From: Brevibacillus porteri
GTDB lineage: Bacteria > Bacillota > Bacilli > Brevibacillales > Brevibacillaceae
Reading direction: 5' to 3'
Assembly (NCBI RefSeq): GCF_003013475.1
Contig: NZ_PXZO01000004.1
Location: 62,001 to 126,000, forward strand
Length of the DNA stretch: 64,000 bases
The notes under the pieces were generated by a model. That model had not been told where the DNA came from, made no database searches, and was given only the letters and a program-made list of their open reading frames with translations. How positions within the stretch are numbered: position 1 is the stretch's first letter; the number at the start of each line of letters is the position of its first letter. Of the stretch, positions 23,892 through 31,457 are shown one piece after another. A program made the position numbers and the translations under genes.

Positions 23892-24221
23892 CTATCGCAG
23901 TAAGTTTGCGTCATCAAATGAAGGTATTAGAAATTTATAGTCGATAGGCGATGACATCACGATCAGCGTTGTGTAGGTTCCGGTTTTATCAGATTGATTT
24001 CCGAATTCCTCGAGGGCTTGGATGGATTCGGTCATAACTTTTAAGAGGTAATTGTGTTCCCCACTGATACGATAACATTCCACAACATCGGGAGTGGAGC
24101 GGCAAAAATCAAGGAAAGCGTGACAATCTCTCGTATGAAACAGCATAAAGGCTACCGTATGCTTTCCCACTTTTTCAGGGGAAATGATGGTGCCTGCTGA
24201 CCGAGAGGAAAATCGGCCCAT
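23892..24221 (-). pseudogene. Lrp/AsnC-type regulator fragment lacking its DNA-binding domain
   Basis: The 109-residue frame matches only the C-terminal ligand-sensing (RAM) half of Lrp/AsnC regulators: GKHTVAFMLFHTRDCHAFLD, then DVVECYRISGEHNYLLKVMT and LEEFGNQSDKTGTYTTLIVM. The N-terminal helix-turn-helix of about 50-60 residues is absent. Upstream sequence is instead the start of the divergent MFS gene, and no HTH is found in other frames. A frame of this size could still make a stand-alone sensor domain, but loss of the 5' part is the simpler reading. Confidence 0.7.
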
Positions 24222-24267
24222 GAGAGAAGAGACGTTATATCAAACCGTAAAGAGAGGTGCCTACGTC

Positions 24268-25482
24268 ATGTACCATCATCCAACTACCTCGACAAAGAGT
24301 GTCTCCGGTGCTCTCCAATCCGACAGTCTTCCCTGGTCCGGCTTACTGGCCCTTGCTATGGCTGGATTCGTCTGTATTCTCACCGAAACGATTCCGGCTG
24401 GCTTGCTGCTTCAGATAAGCGAGGGGCTTGGAGTATCGGAGGTCCTGGCGGGTCAGCTTGTCACCTTATACGCCCTTGGCTCACTATCGGCTGCGATTCC
24501 ATTGACAGCAGCGACACGCGGATGGCGACGGCGACCGCTTTTACTAATGTGCATCCTTGGATTTTTCATTTTCAACTCGATCACCACTCTGTCTTCCAGC
24601 TATACGCTGACGCTGGTTGCTCGATTTTTCGCGGGTGTTTCCGCGGGTGTTTCCGCTGGCGTATTGTGGGGGATGATTACAGGCTATGCTCGTCGGATGG
24701 TGCAAGAATCGCTGAAAGAGCGGGCTATGGCGGTGGCTATGGTAGGGACCCCTCTCGCTCTGGCGCTTGGTGTCCCTGCTGGAACATTTCTCGGTGCTCT
24801 TATTGGCTGGCGCTTTGTGTTCGGTATCATGTCACTACTGGCTTTGATGCTGGTTGTATGGGTACTTTGGAAGCTGCCAGACTATCCCGGAGAGAATGTG
24901 GATAAACGGCTCCCCCTCCACCAGATCTTTGTTATCCCCGGGGTGAGGCCGGTACTGTTTGTCGTAATTACCTGGGTTCTAGCCCATAACATTCTCTATA
25001 CTTATATTGCACCATATCTTGCTCAGGCTGGATTATCAGAGCGTATTGATTGGGTATTACTCATTTTTGGAATGACTTCGCTGGTTGGGATCTGGGGTAT
25101 TGGTGTGTTGATTGGTCGAAAATTACGACCTCTGGTTCTGATCAGCCTCACCGTATTCGCCATGGCGTCTGTTATTCTTGGTATAGGTAGCGGCCATCCC
25201 ATCGTGATTTATCTAATGGTAGCCCTGCGGGGATTGACGTTTGGAGGGGCAGCGACTTTGCTACAGACTGCACTAGCTGATGCTGCGGGCAAGAGTGCAA
25301 ATGTGGCCCAGTCCATGCTCGTGACGGCGTGGAACCTGGCCATCGGTGGAGGCGGGATGTTGGGCGGAGTCCTTATCGAAATAATGGATCCCAGCTCCTT
25401 ACCCTGGGCTTTGTTTATTTTGCTCATCCTTGCGCTTCTAGTAGCTTGGCGTGCAAGCAAGCACGGATTTCCTTCAAAATGA
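24268..25482 (+). CDS. MFS transporter (DHA1/arabinose-efflux type), element cargo
   Basis: 404 aa from ATG 24268 (MYHHPTTSTKSVSGAL) with GAGAGG upstream; the longer frame runs into the Lrp fragment. Twelve membrane segments. The opening LALAMAGFVCILTETIPAGL LL and the RFFAGVSAGVSAGVLWGMI stretch are typical of the AraJ/YdhP-type DHA1 group. A perfect 12 bp tandem duplication (24631-24642, 24643-24654) doubles Ala-Gly-Val-Ser in that helix. The substrate is unknown. Divergent from the broken Lrp gene, its former regulator by position. Confidence 0.83.
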   Translation: MYHHPTTSTKSVSGALQSDSLPWSGLLALAMAGFVCILTETIPAGLLLQISEGLGVSEVLAGQLVTLYALGSLSAAIPLTAATRGWRRRPLLLMCILGFFIFNSITTLSSSYTLTLVARFFAGVSAGVSAGVLWGMITGYARRMVQESLKERAMAVAMVGTPLALALGVPAGTFLGALIGWRFVFGIMSLLALMLVVWVLWKLPDYPGENVDKRLPLHQIFVIPGVRPVLFVVITWVLAHNILYTYIAPYLAQAGLSERIDWVLLIFGMTSLVGIWGIGVLIGRKLRPLVLISLTVFAMASVILGIGSGHPIVIYLMVALRGLTFGGAATLLQTALADAAGKSANVAQSMLVTAWNLAIGGGGMLGGVLIEIMDPSSLPWALFILLILALLVAWRASKHGFPSK

Positions 25483-25563
25483 AGACCTAGCTCTAGACAG
25501 GACAGGATGCCTTCTATCCTATTTGCGCCTACACTTAATAAAAACGGTGATAGATAATCCAGG

Positions 25564-25620
25564 TGTTCGTAGAAAATAAAGTACTAGACTATTCAATACT
25601 TCCGTACAAAAAGCCAGTCC
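25564..25620 (+). repeat. Internal left-type transposon end
   Basis: Tip TGTTCGTAG then AAAATAAAGTACTAGACT (25573-25590). The following CTATTCAATACTTCCGTACA and AAAGCCAGTC parallel the outer left end at 23732-23762. Same orientation as that end, with its interior towards 30 kb. The left flank CCAGG has no matching copy next to the right end. It truncates the SDR pseudogene, whose last codons read into the repeat. Confidence 0.75.
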
Positions 25621-26006
25621 AGATTGTCTCCAAACGTAACGCAGACGCTATGGCGTTAACACCGTATTTGGTAGCGCTGGCAATCACTTCCTTGCCGGCA
25701 ATGAGGGAGATGATGATGACATCTCCCTTGCCCTGACCCAGCATCGGCGGAAGCCCGTAGTGCAGCGTCAACATAAGACCGTGTACATTCGTCCTGTACA
25801 GCTCCTCCCATCTTTCCTGTACCTCTTCAGCCTTTTGAATATCAGCAGGTACTGCCATAACCTCGTACAATCCCTCTTTATGCAATTCCTGAACCAGCTC
25901 ATCCAATCGATGCCCCGATGCCACTGCTAGCGCCTGTCACCAAGGCCACTTTGCCGATCAGACTCTCCTTCTCATTCCAAGATAGCTCCAAATCATCCAG
26001 ATTCAT
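25621..26006 (-). pseudogene. Short-chain dehydrogenase remnant
   Basis: From ATG 26004-26006 the frame reads MNLDDLELSWNEKESLIGKV then ALVTGASSGIGAS, a normal SDR nucleotide-binding start, and then hits a stop. A second frame continues with RLDELVQELHKEGLYEVMAV and LYRTNVHGLMLTLHYGLPPM, ending in GVNAIASALRLET at the repeat boundary. The segment with NNAG and the Tyr-x-x-x-Lys pair is damaged or missing. There are thus at least two internal deletions and a 3' truncation. Confidence 0.8.
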
Positions 26007-26030
26007 TTCGCACCCTACCAAATTCCAACA

Positions 26031-27194
26031 TTATTTTGTTAAAAGCACGCGATGAACACCCTTGCTGCCTCCCGGTGCCGTTCCTATATATAAATATCCG
26101 TTATGGCTTACAGCCGTAGTTACGCCATACAGTTTACCTTCCGGATCATGCCAGCTTCCGATAAGCTCTCCCTGCGGGCTGAGCTCCATAGCAAGCCCAT
26201 GCTTCGCCGGTGCGCTTGCGCCGCTAAGCAGCGACTCCGGCATTTTGGCCATGGTACTGGCTAACCAAGGGTTGCTATGCATCTGATCTACAAAGGAAAT
26301 GCGAGTCGTGAAGATACCGACCCAGAAATGACCTTGATCATCACGCGTAATGTTATCTGGAAAACCTGCGAGATTGTCTACGAAAATATCAGATGTACCC
26401 TTCTTCGGTCCTTTAAGCCAGTATCTAGTCAATTGATAATGATACGATTCCGCCACAAGCACAAAATCTTCATCCGCAGACAAGGCGACTCCGTTTGCAA
26501 AATAAAGGCCTTCTAACAGGACGGTCGTTTGCTTGGTCTTTGGATCGTACTTCAGCAAACGTCCATGCGGCTTGTTCTCGGCAATTTCCTTGAAGGTCAC
26601 ACTACCATAATTCGAAGTATCAGAAAAATAAATGGAGCCGTCCTTGGCAATATCAAGCTCGTTAGCTAGATAGATCGGCTTACCGTCCACTTGATCAGCC
26701 AATACCTCTATGCTCCCGGATGGGTTAATAGACAGCAGTCCCCTCTTGACATCAGTAACGATCAAATCGCCTTTGGCATCGAATATAAGCCCATTAGGAG
26801 TTCCTTTGGTGTCTGCAAACATTTGGGCTTTTTGCGGATTTCCCTCTGCATCGAAAGGAACCTTGTAAATCTTCCCATCTGAATCTCCTGTATATAGCTG
26901 ACCTTCTTTATCGAATGTAATGAATTCAGGGAATTGAGGGGCATCAGTCACAAGCTGAGCCGAGCTGAGTTTATTGTTTTGTTTCCACGGACCCGCTTCC
27001 TCAAAAGAGGGGGCCGTCGGTGCTGACCATTTTGCCGGTTTGATCGGTGAAGGTACAAGCAAGAAAACGAGTATTCCTAGAACGAGCACCGCGAGCAGCG
27101 ATAGCCCCCATCTGTATATCCTAGCACGTAGTGAGCGTTTAGGACGATTCACGCCTTCAGTAGATTTAACGGATCGAACTTGTGTATTAGGCAT
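26031..27194 (-). CDS. SMP-30/gluconolactonase/strictosidine-synthase-like beta-propeller
   Basis: 387 aa; GGAGACACACTA precedes the ATG. The N-terminal signal anchor (about 27-50, WGLSLLAVLVLGILVFLLVP) puts the domain outside the membrane. Propeller blades are visible as repeats such as GKIYKVPFDAEG, GLIFDAKGDLIVTDVKRGLL and DIAKDGSIYFSDTSNYGS. The segment AGFPDNITRDDQGHFWVGIF resembles the metal-site region of SMP-30/SSL proteins. The likely activity is lactone or ester hydrolysis; the substrate is unknown. It lies in the minus-strand set that starts with the SDR at 28939. Confidence 0.82.
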   Translation of the reverse strand: MPNTQVRSVKSTEGVNRPKRSLRARIYRWGLSLLAVLVLGILVFLLVPSPIKPAKWSAPTAPSFEEAGPWKQNNKLSSAQLVTDAPQFPEFITFDKEGQLYTGDSDGKIYKVPFDAEGNPQKAQMFADTKGTPNGLIFDAKGDLIVTDVKRGLLSINPSGSIEVLADQVDGKPIYLANELDIAKDGSIYFSDTSNYGSVTFKEIAENKPHGRLLKYDPKTKQTTVLLEGLYFANGVALSADEDFVLVAESYHYQLTRYWLKGPKKGTSDIFVDNLAGFPDNITRDDQGHFWVGIFTTRISFVDQMHSNPWLASTMAKMPESLLSGASAPAKHGLAMELSPQGELIGSWHDPEGKLYGVTTAVSHNGYLYIGTAPGGSKGVHRVLLTK

Positions 27195-27226
27195 TAGTGT
27201 GTCTCCTTTTTCATATAAGCGAGATT

Positions 27227-28097
27227 TTAGATTTGGACTACGATTTTACAGAAATATTGCTTTCCTTCAGCCAAGAGCGCGAATGCTTCTCCAATTCGGG
27301 CCAGCGGGAATACATGGTCGATGACGGGATATAAACGATGATGGGCAATCGCCCGATTCATCTTTTCGAAGTGATCTCGGTTGCCGACTTGACTGCCGCG
27401 AACAGTTGCGGGTTTCTGCAAAATGCTGGAGACATCGTATTCCGGAATGGTCAAGCCCGATAAGAACCCGACCATACTCAAGGTCCCTCCAGTGCGAAGC
27501 GCATTTATGGATTTCCCCATCGTTGCCGCTCGACGTGATGATGGCTCGTGCTCCGGCCATAAGCGAGAATTGAAGCCCGAAGATGGATACCCCGCCCGTT
27601 CCTTGCAGCAGCACGGTATCACCCGCTTGCAAACCGCCATATTCGATTAGCATGCTCCATGCGGTTAATGCCGCGATCGGTAAGGTTGAGGCCTCCTCAT
27701 AGTTGAGGTGATCGGGAATAGGGACGACTCCGCCTTCATGTAGAACGACATATCGGGCCTATTCCGTTCAACGGCCCCCAGGCTTTCTTCTAACACCCCA
27801 GGTCTTGGGCTGCCGGCAATGAATCGCTGTTGAAAATTACCCGCTACTCAGTGTCTGACCTGGAACCTTGTTACTCCTTGGACAACGGCTACAATTTCTC
27901 CCGCTCCGTCTGATAATGGAATGAAGGGAAATTTGACTTCGATCGGCATTAATCCGCTGAGGACCACTAGATCACGGTAATTGAGAGAAGCTGCCCTCAT
28001 GCGGATCAGTACCTCCTTAGGTCCTGGCGTTGGTGTCTAGTTCCGTTATGATTAATTCCTCGAAGCCGAAGCCGTTTTTCAGCTGTATAGCTTTCAT
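27227..28097 (-). pseudogene. Zinc-type alcohol dehydrogenase/quinone oxidoreductase, broken
   Basis: Starts MKAIQLKNGFGFEELIITEL at ATG 28095-28097, overlapping the SDR stop (ATGA). It then needs several frame changes: VLIRMRAASLNYRDLVVLSG, a later frame with GLQAGDTVLLQGTGGVSIFG LQFSLMAGARAI, and a third with SINALRTGGTLSMVGFLSGL and PLARIGEAFALLAEGKQYF. About 60 residues of the nucleotide-binding domain are also missing. These parts in order are those of an MDR-family NAD(P)-dependent oxidoreductase. It is certainly non-functional. Confidence 0.87.
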
Positions 28098-28939
28098 CGA
28101 ATTGTCCTCCCTGCAAGATCAGATTGATTACCCGGATTCTTATTATTGCTGCTGGATCCTTCACGCGGACGAATCATGCTTCCAACAAGCCGAAGACTTT
28201 GTTTTCGTGTAATGAATCGCGATAACTGCGCCCCGAGATAATTCTGCACACCCGGAACGACGTATACTTTCCCTTCCTTCAACGCACGAAGTGCAACCTC
28301 GACGACTCTTTCCGGAGTATCTTTCTTTCCGACGGAGGCTTCTTCCGCTCCTACGACATTAAAGAAACTCGTGTCCGTCGCACCGGGACAAAGTGCGAAG
28401 AATTTAATGCCGCGGTTGCGGTTTTCAAACCATAACGCTTGAGTAAACGACAGGACGAAAGCTTTCGTTGCCCCATATACGGCCATATAGGGAAGTGGTT
28501 GAAATCCGGCGGTTGAAGCAACATTGATAACTGTACCTGAGCTTTTGCGCAACATATCCGGCAAAAACAAGTGGGTCATATCTACAACAGCGGCGACATT
28601 GAGCATAACTTCTTCATGTTGACGCTCGCCTGACACTTGTTCAAACAAACCATGCGTAGCAAAGCCTGCATTGTTGACCAGCAGTTCGATATCCACTTTC
28701 AAAAGTCGACATTGCTGATATAACTCGCTGGGTGCGCCCTCTTTCGCAAGATCCATAGCGATAACCTCGGCTTTGATGCTATACATCTTTCTGAGCTCTG
28801 ATGCCAGACTCTCAAGCTTGCCCTTCGATCGGGCTACGAGTACTAAATGGCTGCCTTGTTTGGCCAGTTGTCTCGCGAATTGCTCTCCAATACCGGAAGA
28901 AGCTCCCGTGATGAGCGCCCATTTACCTTGAATCGTCAT
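28094..28939 (-). CDS. Short-chain dehydrogenase/reductase (DltE/YdfG-like)
   Basis: 281 aa, classical SDR. Cofactor motif TGASSGIGEQFARQL; basic residues in VLVARSKGKLESLA favour NADP. Also present are NNAG (LLVNNAGFATHG), catalytic Ser in INVASTAGFQP, and Tyr/Lys in YGATKAFVLSF. A 30-residue hydrophilic C-terminal extension rich in Arg/Asn is unusual. First gene of the minus-strand set; its stop overlaps the start of the MDR pseudogene by 4 bases. Probably repressed by the divergent TetR protein. Substrate unknown. Confidence 0.87.
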   Translation of the reverse strand: MTIQGKWALITGASSGIGEQFARQLAKQGSHLVLVARSKGKLESLASELRKMYSIKAEVIAMDLAKEGAPSELYQQCRLLKVDIELLVNNAGFATHGLFEQVSGERQHEEVMLNVAAVVDMTHLFLPDMLRKSSGTVINVASTAGFQPLPYMAVYGATKAFVLSFTQALWFENRNRGIKFFALCPGATDTSFFNVVGAEEASVGKKDTPERVVEVALRALKEGKVYVVPGVQNYLGAQLSRFITRKQSLRLVGSMIRPREGSSSNNKNPGNQSDLAGRTIR

Positions 28940-28975
28940 ATCGCTACTCCCCTTCTAGAAACTATGTTATAATGT

Positions 28976-29064
28976 AGAAACATCGTTACCGAATGAGCAA
29001 AAGTAATTATTCCCGATTCTCAAGGAATGTGATAATCATCATACCATTTGGTAACAGTGTTTCC
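28976..29064. promoter_or_regulatory. Pair of inverted operators between the SDR and tetR genes
   Basis: Each site is a 15 bp imperfect palindrome of the form GGTAACR-N-TGTTTCY: AGAAACATCGTTACC at 28976-28990 and GGTAACAGTGTTTCC at 29050-29064. The two are in mirror orientation, centred 74 bases apart. Binding by the adjacent TetR protein is inferred. Confidence 0.6.
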
Positions 29065-29227
29065 GAACGAGTTCATTGTATCCCGGCTTTTCTAGAAAGT
29101 CAATCTTTGAATATCCTTGAACATCTATCGTCTCATTGACAACCGCTTAACAACTGTATAAAATTCCTTGCAAGAGCGTCAGAAACTTTGTTTCCTGACG
29201 ATAACTTGATATCCGAAGGTGATGATT

Positions 29228-29884
29228 ATGAGCGATCAAGATATCTCCTCCAATGCAAACTCACGAGTGTTGAAAACCTACCAAGAAGCCCGCTTGCAAA
29301 ATATTGAAAATCTCCGCAAGCTCGTTGTTGACGCTGCGGCAACGCTCTTGCAAGAAGAGGGTCCGGAAGCCGTTACGGTGCGTAAAGTATCGCAGAAAAT
29401 GGGTTGCTCGACAAAAATCATTTATAACTTGTTTGTCAATAAAGAGGGCTTGGCTCAGCAGCTGTATCTGGACGGTTGTAAGCTTCTCGCTAACGAATTC
29501 GAGGGGACGCCGCAAGCTGCTGATCCGGCGCAGCATTTGCATAATTTAGGCGAAGCCTTTTGGCAATTCGGGCAGCGTTACTCCAGTTATTATAAACTGA
29601 TGTTCGGAGGCGCATTCGCGGATTTCAAACCGGACGAGGAAAGCCTAAATGGTACCGTAACGGCCATGCGGCAATTATTGACGGTGATCAGCAATGCGCA
29701 AAAGCAAGGTCTCATCCCTGGCCAGTATGACACTGAATTAGTTATCCGCGTATTCTGGGCTTCGCTCCATGGCGTCATTCATCTTTACATGGGAGGACAC
29801 TTAGGAGATGTACAATCGGCGCATGCGGTATACAGGCAAACGTTGTCTTTAATTGTCAGCTCGTTATTGCCGGATAAAGCTTAA
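29228..29884 (+). CDS. TetR-family regulator
   Basis: About 218 aa from ATG 29228 (MSDQDISSNANSRVLKTY) with GAAGGTGATGATT upstream. The N-terminal HTH is clear: LVVDAAATLLQEEGPEAVTV, then RKVSQKMGCSTKIIYNLFVN KEGL. The C-terminal domain has the W-x-x-x-HG pattern (FWASLHGVIHLYMGG) of the TetR C-terminal WHG group. It is divergent from the oxidoreductase set, with two matching palindromes in between, so it is their likely repressor. Confidence 0.88.
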   Translation: MSDQDISSNANSRVLKTYQEARLQNIENLRKLVVDAAATLLQEEGPEAVTVRKVSQKMGCSTKIIYNLFVNKEGLAQQLYLDGCKLLANEFEGTPQAADPAQHLHNLGEAFWQFGQRYSSYYKLMFGGAFADFKPDEESLNGTVTAMRQLLTVISNAQKQGLIPGQYDTELVIRVFWASLHGVIHLYMGGHLGDVQSAHAVYRQTLSLIVSSLLPDKA

Positions 29885-29892
29885 AAGACGGC

Positions 29893-29931
29893 AAGCTCTT
29901 CCCGGTTTAGGGGAAGAGCTTATCTTTTTTC
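29893..29931 (+). terminator. Terminator of the tetR-type gene
   Basis: Perfect 11 bp stem AAGCTCTTCCC/GGGAAGAGCTT (29893-29903, 29911-29921), then ATC and a T-run. The sequence from here to the transposon end (29932-30054) has no gene that I can see. Confidence 0.9.
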
Positions 29932-30054
29932 ACACTGCAAGGATACCTTCAATACTAATCTCTACTTCAATTCTTTGCTTTACCACTATTTGTGATACGC
30001 TTCTCCGCGCTTGATCTTAAACTAATCTGCCCGTTAGTTGAATAACTTGCCGTC

Positions 30055-30121
30055 AGTCTAACACTTTATTTTGCAGTCTAGTGCTTTATTTTGCAGTCTA
30101 CAACTTTATTTTCATGGAACA
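30055..30121 (-). repeat. Right end of the 6.4 kb element: three tandem TnsB-like sites
   Basis: Read inward from the tip TGTTCCATG on the minus strand, AAAATAAAGTTGTAGACT (30095-30112), AAAATAAAGCACTAGACT (30075-30092) and AAAATAAAGTGTTAGACT (30055-30072) repeat at exactly 20 bp, joined by GC. Tn7 right ends likewise carry abutting TnsB sites, while left ends carry spaced ones. Confidence 0.85.
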
Positions 30122-30162
30122 CTTATTTTTTTCTTCCTCTATCATTTTCGCTATCATTAATA

Positions 30163-30181
30163 GATAATAATTATCATTATC
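30163..30181 (+). promoter_or_regulatory. Fur box upstream of the AraC-type gene
   Basis: GATAATAATTATCATTATC is very close to the classical 19 bp Fur box (two substitutions). It also contains the 7-1-7 core with one mismatch. Located about 40 bases before the regulator start, it would repress the iron-uptake genes that follow. Confidence 0.82.
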
Positions 30182-30220
30182 AATAGCTATTGCACTTGCC
30201 TGAAAAAGGTGGATGGATTC

Positions 30221-31411
30221 ATGAAGCCTAACGAAGAATACGAGCCTAGACGTCAAATGTCACTCCACGAGGTTCGCACCTATATGATCTGTAACTTCGA
30301 TCGTCCGTTAAACGTAACTACGTTGGCAGCGATGGCGAACTTAAGTCCGAGCTATTTTGGTGATTCGTTCAAGAAGGCTTACGGACAAAGTGTCATGGAC
30401 TATGTAACGAGTCTGCGTATCAATCACGCCAAGCGATTGTTACGCGAGACGGATATGAAGCTGCGGGAGATTGCGAAAACAATCGGGTATAGCGATGAGT
30501 TTTACTTTAGTCGGAAGTTCAAGAAGGAAGTGGGTGTATCCCCCTCCTCGTATGAAAGAGTTTCCGAGCGCAAAGTTGCCGTCTACTCCCCTTCCCTACT
30601 GGGACATCTAATGGTACTGGGAATTGTACCAGTCGCTGCTCCTTTGGATGCGAAGTGGACCCCGTATTACTATCAGCAGTATCAGCAACAGATTGCGGTT
30701 CATCTAAAAGCGGTCGAAACACCATGGAACGATGACGATCAGGAAATGATGCTTCTGGCTGCCAAGCCTGATATTGTCATCAGCCACATAGTACTTCCCG
30801 AAACTACCAGGCAACGCTTGTCTGCACATGGCATAGACGTCTTGACCCTTCAATCTTCTGGCTGGAGAGAACAATTACGTGAAGTTGCCAGTTACACGGG
30901 CAAAGAAGCAGCTTGTGACTCCTGGATTGCTTTTTATGAAGCGAAGGCTGCTGCCGTTCGCGCAGACCTGCAGTCCGTGCTCAAACAAGATAAATTTGCG
31001 ATCATTCGACTTTATCGGGATGGCATCCATCTCTACAACAACAAGGGGATGAAGGAGCTTCTGTGCGATGATTTGCAGCTTTCTCTTGTGGAAGAGGAAA
31101 CGGAACCTTGCAATCGGCCAATTTCGCTTGAGCAGCTTGTGAGCTTAGACCCGGAGCGAATCCTGTTGTTCGTTTGTCTGGATGAGTCGACACGTATAAA
31201 CTGGCTGACGCTACAGCATCATTCGCTTTGGAGAGGACTTCGCGCTGTTCAAGATGGGTATCTCTATTCCTTGCCTTCTAATCCGTGGTACGAGTATTCA
31301 CCCGTTGCCATGAATCGGATGCTGGATGAAATGCTACTGATGGTAACGGGGAAAAGTCCAAATGCGATTCAAGGTGTTGTCCATGGAGCCCCTTTCTTGT
31401 GTGAATTATAA
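30221..31411 (+). CDS. AraC-type regulator fused to a siderophore-binding domain (Btr/YbbB-like)
   Basis: 396 aa from ATG 30221. Residues 15-115 are an AraC HTH pair (LNVTTLAAMANLSPSYFGDS, LREIAKTIGYSDEFYFSRKF). Residues 130-380 form a periplasmic-binding-protein-like domain (GHLMVLGIVPVAAPLDAKWT, LLAAKPDIVISHI) without a signal peptide. This HTH plus binding-domain layout is that of B. subtilis Btr, which senses ferri-bacillibactin in the cytoplasm and activates feuABC. Here HTH is N-terminal. Fur box upstream; two binding lipoproteins and an esterase follow. Confidence 0.87.
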   Translation: MKPNEEYEPRRQMSLHEVRTYMICNFDRPLNVTTLAAMANLSPSYFGDSFKKAYGQSVMDYVTSLRINHAKRLLRETDMKLREIAKTIGYSDEFYFSRKFKKEVGVSPSSYERVSERKVAVYSPSLLGHLMVLGIVPVAAPLDAKWTPYYYQQYQQQIAVHLKAVETPWNDDDQEMMLLAAKPDIVISHIVLPETTRQRLSAHGIDVLTLQSSGWREQLREVASYTGKEAACDSWIAFYEAKAAAVRADLQSVLKQDKFAIIRLYRDGIHLYNNKGMKELLCDDLQLSLVEEETEPCNRPISLEQLVSLDPERILLFVCLDESTRINWLTLQHHSLWRGLRAVQDGYLYSLPSNPWYEYSPVAMNRMLDEMLLMVTGKSPNAIQGVVHGAPFLCEL

Positions 31412-31457
31412 TGTTATCCAGTGAGAAACATTATCAACGAGAGGGGATTCCACTTGT

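Larger units (their letters stand above)
23706..30121. mobile_element. Tn7-like, transposase-less cargo element of 6.4 kb
   Basis: Left tip TGTTC (23706-23710) and right tip GAACA (30117-30121) are inverted. Each is followed inward by an AAAATAAAGT-NN-TAGACT motif that closely resembles Tn7 TnsB binding sites. The left end has spaced sites (23715-23732, 23771-23788) and the right end three in tandem at 20 bp (30055-30112), the same asymmetry as Tn7. A 5 bp duplication CTTAT flanks it (23701-23705, 30122-30126). No tns genes lie inside: the cargo is a broken Lrp gene, an MFS gene and a TetR-controlled oxidoreductase cluster. Mobilisation in trans is inferred. Confidence 0.82.

Noticed and set aside
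25483-25563. Terminator of the element MFS gene
   Set aside because: Only a 5 bp hairpin (AGGAT/ATCCT) is visible without a T-run; too weak to list.
30055-30121. CRISPR array (short tandem repeats at regular spacing)
   Set aside because: The repeats abut with only two-base joints, so there are no spacers, and the motif recurs at other element ends next to TGT tips and 5 bp duplications.
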